Assembly (NCBI GenBank): GCA_031315995.1
Contig: JALDRG010000002.1
Location: forward strand, 310,001 to 374,000
DNA length: 64,000 nucleotides
Origin: Nitrospira sp.
Lineage (GTDB): Bacteria > Nitrospirota > Nitrospiria > Nitrospirales > Nitrospiraceae
Direction of reading: 5' to 3'
Shown here: piece after piece, positions 62,401-64,000 of the stretch
How positions within the stretch are numbered: position 1 is the first letter of the stretch
Layout: each line of letters begins with the position of its first letter
Position numbers and translations under genes: made by a program
Notes under the pieces: model-generated
What the model was told of the DNA's origin: nothing
The model's database searches: none
The model's input: only the letters and a program-made list of their open reading frames with translations

Positions 62401-62556
62401 GAGTCCTGGCTAGGAAGATGGGTATGACACGACATCGACCTCAACTACGACCCAGTCTACTCAACTCTCAGGGGATGGCCAAGATTATTCTTTTTCTCGT
62501 CATAGAGGCGGCGGGGCTTTGCAAGAGTATAGGTCGAGAAGCAGAGAAGGCAGCGG

Positions 62557-62934
62557 TCAGACCAAGGCCGTCACGAACTGTTCGAGCCGAGCACGCTCGT
62601 CGGCTTTGATCGCATTCACCTCGATCCCGAATTCCTGCCCTCGAGACCAACGAACGACCGCGCGGTCGATAAACACGGTGGGGTGCAGACCGGGAAGAAA
62701 GACACAGAGAGTGACGACGGCTCCAGGCTCAACCGGATGCGTCCCATCAACACGCCATCCATTGAGGGAGAGGTTCCACGCGATACCGGTCCCCTGGAAC
62801 GCATTGCCGGAGTAATACACGGAACATTGGACGGGAAAGCGACGGAACGACCGCACATGAAATTTGGTGCCGACAGCAACAGACGGACGAGGCGTGGCCA
62901 ATGGAGCGACCTGTTTATTGCCACCGGTCATCAT
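62557..62934 (-). CDS. PilZ-domain protein (125 aa)
   Basis: The start is placed at MMTGGNKQVAPLATP (62934), because the longer frame runs into tRNA-His. The PilZ motifs are VRSFRRFPVQC and NLSLNGWRVDGTHPVEPG (NxSxxG). Strands VVTLCVFLPGLHPTVFIDRA and VVRWSRGQEFGIEVNAIKAD repeat the pattern of the two paralogues. The Asn in place of Asp is common and usually compatible with cyclic-di-GMP binding. It lies just downstream of the tRNA gene on the same strand. Confidence 0.87.
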   Translation of the reverse strand: MMTGGNKQVAPLATPRPSVAVGTKFHVRSFRRFPVQCSVYYSGNAFQGTGIAWNLSLNGWRVDGTHPVEPGAVVTLCVFLPGLHPTVFIDRAVVRWSRGQEFGIEVNAIKADERARLEQFVTALV

Positions 62935-62967
62935 GTGCCTGCCCCAGTAATTCGCCTCTGCGAGCAT

Positions 62968-63044
62968 TGGGGTGAGTGACGGGTTTCGAACCCGCGACCT
63001 CCGGATCCACAATCCGGCGCTCTAACCAACTGAGCTACACCCAC
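62968..63044 (-). tRNA. tRNA-His (GTG)
   Basis: Full cloverleaf on the minus strand: acceptor GTGGGTG/CACTCAC, D arm GCTC...GAGC, anticodon stem CCGGA/TCCGG around anticodon GTG, T arm GCGGG-TTCGAAA-CCCGT. Position 73 is C, the CCA end is encoded, and a G precedes the acceptor stem at 63045, the G-1 identity feature of tRNA-His. Confidence 0.97.
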
Positions 63045-63210
63045 CATACCCGGTTAACGAGGAACGCGCATCTTAACAAACCCCAAAGAACAGTCGCAAC
63101 CGTCTAGAGACTTCGAGCTGGCTCCTCTTTCGCCAGTCAGAGCGGTATGGGCGGAGCGCGACGTGTTCCGCTCCCTGCCCACATCGATACCCTGCACCAA
63201 TCTCCGACAG

Positions 63211-63930
63211 TCAACTCCCCCGGCGGTCGAACGCAGCTTGCATTTCCGCCAAGATGGCTGCCGTGGCAGCTGGAGGGTCCTGGGCATCGCGTATGGGACG
63301 ACCAATGACCAGGTAATCTGCACCAGCGGCAATTGTTTGGGTCGGCGTCGTCACCCGCGCATGATCATCGGTCCCTTGTCCCGCCGGCCTAACCCCTGGA
63401 GTGACAATGACCAGATTCGATCCCACCTTGGCACGAATAGCCTGCGGCTCCTCCCCGGAGGCCACCACACCGTCGCAGCCCACTTCTGCAGCCAACATGG
63501 CTCGGGCAGTCACCAAGTCCTGGACCGTCCGTTGAATGCCCATATCCCGCAAATCTTCCCCGTCGAAATTGGTGAGCACCGTCACGGCCAGCAGCTTGAG
63601 ATTCGACTGCCCGCGGCCCTGCACCGCCGCGGTCAACGCCTTTCGATTCGCATGGACGGTCAAGAAGGTCGCTCCCATGGCTGCGACCCGAGCCGTCGCA
63701 CGTCGGACGGTTTCTTCAATATCGAGGAACTTGAGATCCAGAAACACGCGCTTACCACGGTCCGTCAACTTCCGCACGATGTCAGGTCCCGCCACCGTGT
63801 AGAGCTCCAGGCCGACCTTCACAAATCGCACCTGCTCTCCCATACGATCGACCAAGGCGTCCGCTTCCGTCTCGGAAGGGACATCCAGGGCAACAATCAA
63901 CCGATCTCGTGCATCAATCCGAGTTACCAT
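63211..63930 (-). CDS. pyrF: orotidine 5'-phosphate decarboxylase (239 aa)
   Basis: Last step of UMP synthesis: decarboxylates OMP. The sequence begins MVTRIDARDRLIVALDVPSE, and the catalytic motif DLKFLDI (Asp65, Lys67, Asp70) is intact. The phosphate-binding part APGVRPAG-like VIVTPGVRPAGQGTDDHARV and the final GADYLVIGRPIRDAQDPPA are also present. Family length is 230-245. Cytoplasmic homodimer. Located upstream of tRNA-His by about 170 bases; no other pyrimidine genes are in the window. Confidence 0.97.
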   Translation of the reverse strand: MVTRIDARDRLIVALDVPSETEADALVDRMGEQVRFVKVGLELYTVAGPDIVRKLTDRGKRVFLDLKFLDIEETVRRATARVAAMGATFLTVHANRKALTAAVQGRGQSNLKLLAVTVLTNFDGEDLRDMGIQRTVQDLVTARAMLAAEVGCDGVVASGEEPQAIRAKVGSNLVIVTPGVRPAGQGTDDHARVTTPTQTIAAGADYLVIGRPIRDAQDPPAATAAILAEMQAAFDRRGS

Positions 63931-64000
63931 ACATACGCCGTTGCTCCCGGGTTCCCAGGAGACCTGGCTAACTCCTTTCAGTGTCCTTGACCTCTCTCAT

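Noticed and set aside
1..64000. CRISPR array, prophage, integron or toxin-antitoxin pair
   Set aside because: No regularly spaced direct repeats, integrase, transposase, phage structural gene or toxin-antitoxin pattern was seen in the window.

Overview
The window is 64 kb of ordinary bacterial chromosome: dense genes, high GC, two-strand layout, one tRNA, and no rRNA operon, CRISPR array, prophage or insertion sequence that I can see. Gene content points to Nitrospirota, most likely Nitrospira: expanded HEAT-repeat and SUMF1-type proteins, several DsrE/TusA sulfur-carrier proteins, many small secreted proteins, and long palindromic intergenic elements. This placement is inferred from gene content, not tested.

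Layout. 1-738: end of UDP-glucose dehydrogenase. 760-7611 (minus): a seven-gene run made of an alkaline-phosphatase-fold protein that has lost its metal ligands, a small secreted protein and five tandem HEAT-repeat proteins. 7797-10973 (plus): three secreted or uncharacterised proteins, the last an alpha/beta-hydrolase-like protein with a Gly where the nucleophile Ser should be. 11133-18669: small proteins, a zincin, polA, a PGPGW membrane protein, DsrE/TlpA-type redox proteins, nth and rpsU. 18693-24568: formiminotransferase-cyclodeaminase, TusA and DsrE, a Rieske oxygenase and a Kef-type antiporter. 25363-29807: polysaccharide deacetylase, UDP-glucuronate epimerase, an MBL-fold protein and a VOC protein. 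29932-33275: two SUMF1-domain proteins around hemD. 33637-40897: YceI, a TonB-C protein, tdh and kbl (threonine to glycine), MlaA, a hydrolase, an outer-membrane barrel and a TRL lipoprotein. 41097-41420: a decayed second barrel gene. 41618-48186: DUF4105/DUF3015, a phosphoesterase, an M48 peptidase, an AIM24 protein and a Tat-exported amidohydrolase. 48422-50564: a translationally coupled HDOD/GGDEF signalling operon. 50621-52404: an ECF sigma operon with DUF3106. 52846-57342: a 1498-residue TPR/disordered/membrane protein carrying a repeated tryptophan motif. 57893-61119: an osmolyte-like module of HAD phosphatase, small membrane protein, mechanosensitive-channel homologue and glycosyltransferase. 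61466-63930: three PilZ proteins, tRNA-His and pyrF.

Connected functions. UDP-glucose dehydrogenase, the UDP-glucuronate epimerase and the deacetylase fit surface-polysaccharide synthesis. tdh and kbl form the two-step threonine-to-glycine route. The GGDEF protein and the three PilZ proteins suggest local cyclic-di-GMP signalling. Three DsrE-family proteins and TusA suggest sulfur transfer or thiol redox chemistry. The best candidates for something undescribed are the HEAT-repeat/pseudo-phosphatase operon, the giant MPW-motif protein and the glycosyltransferase/phosphatase/channel cluster.
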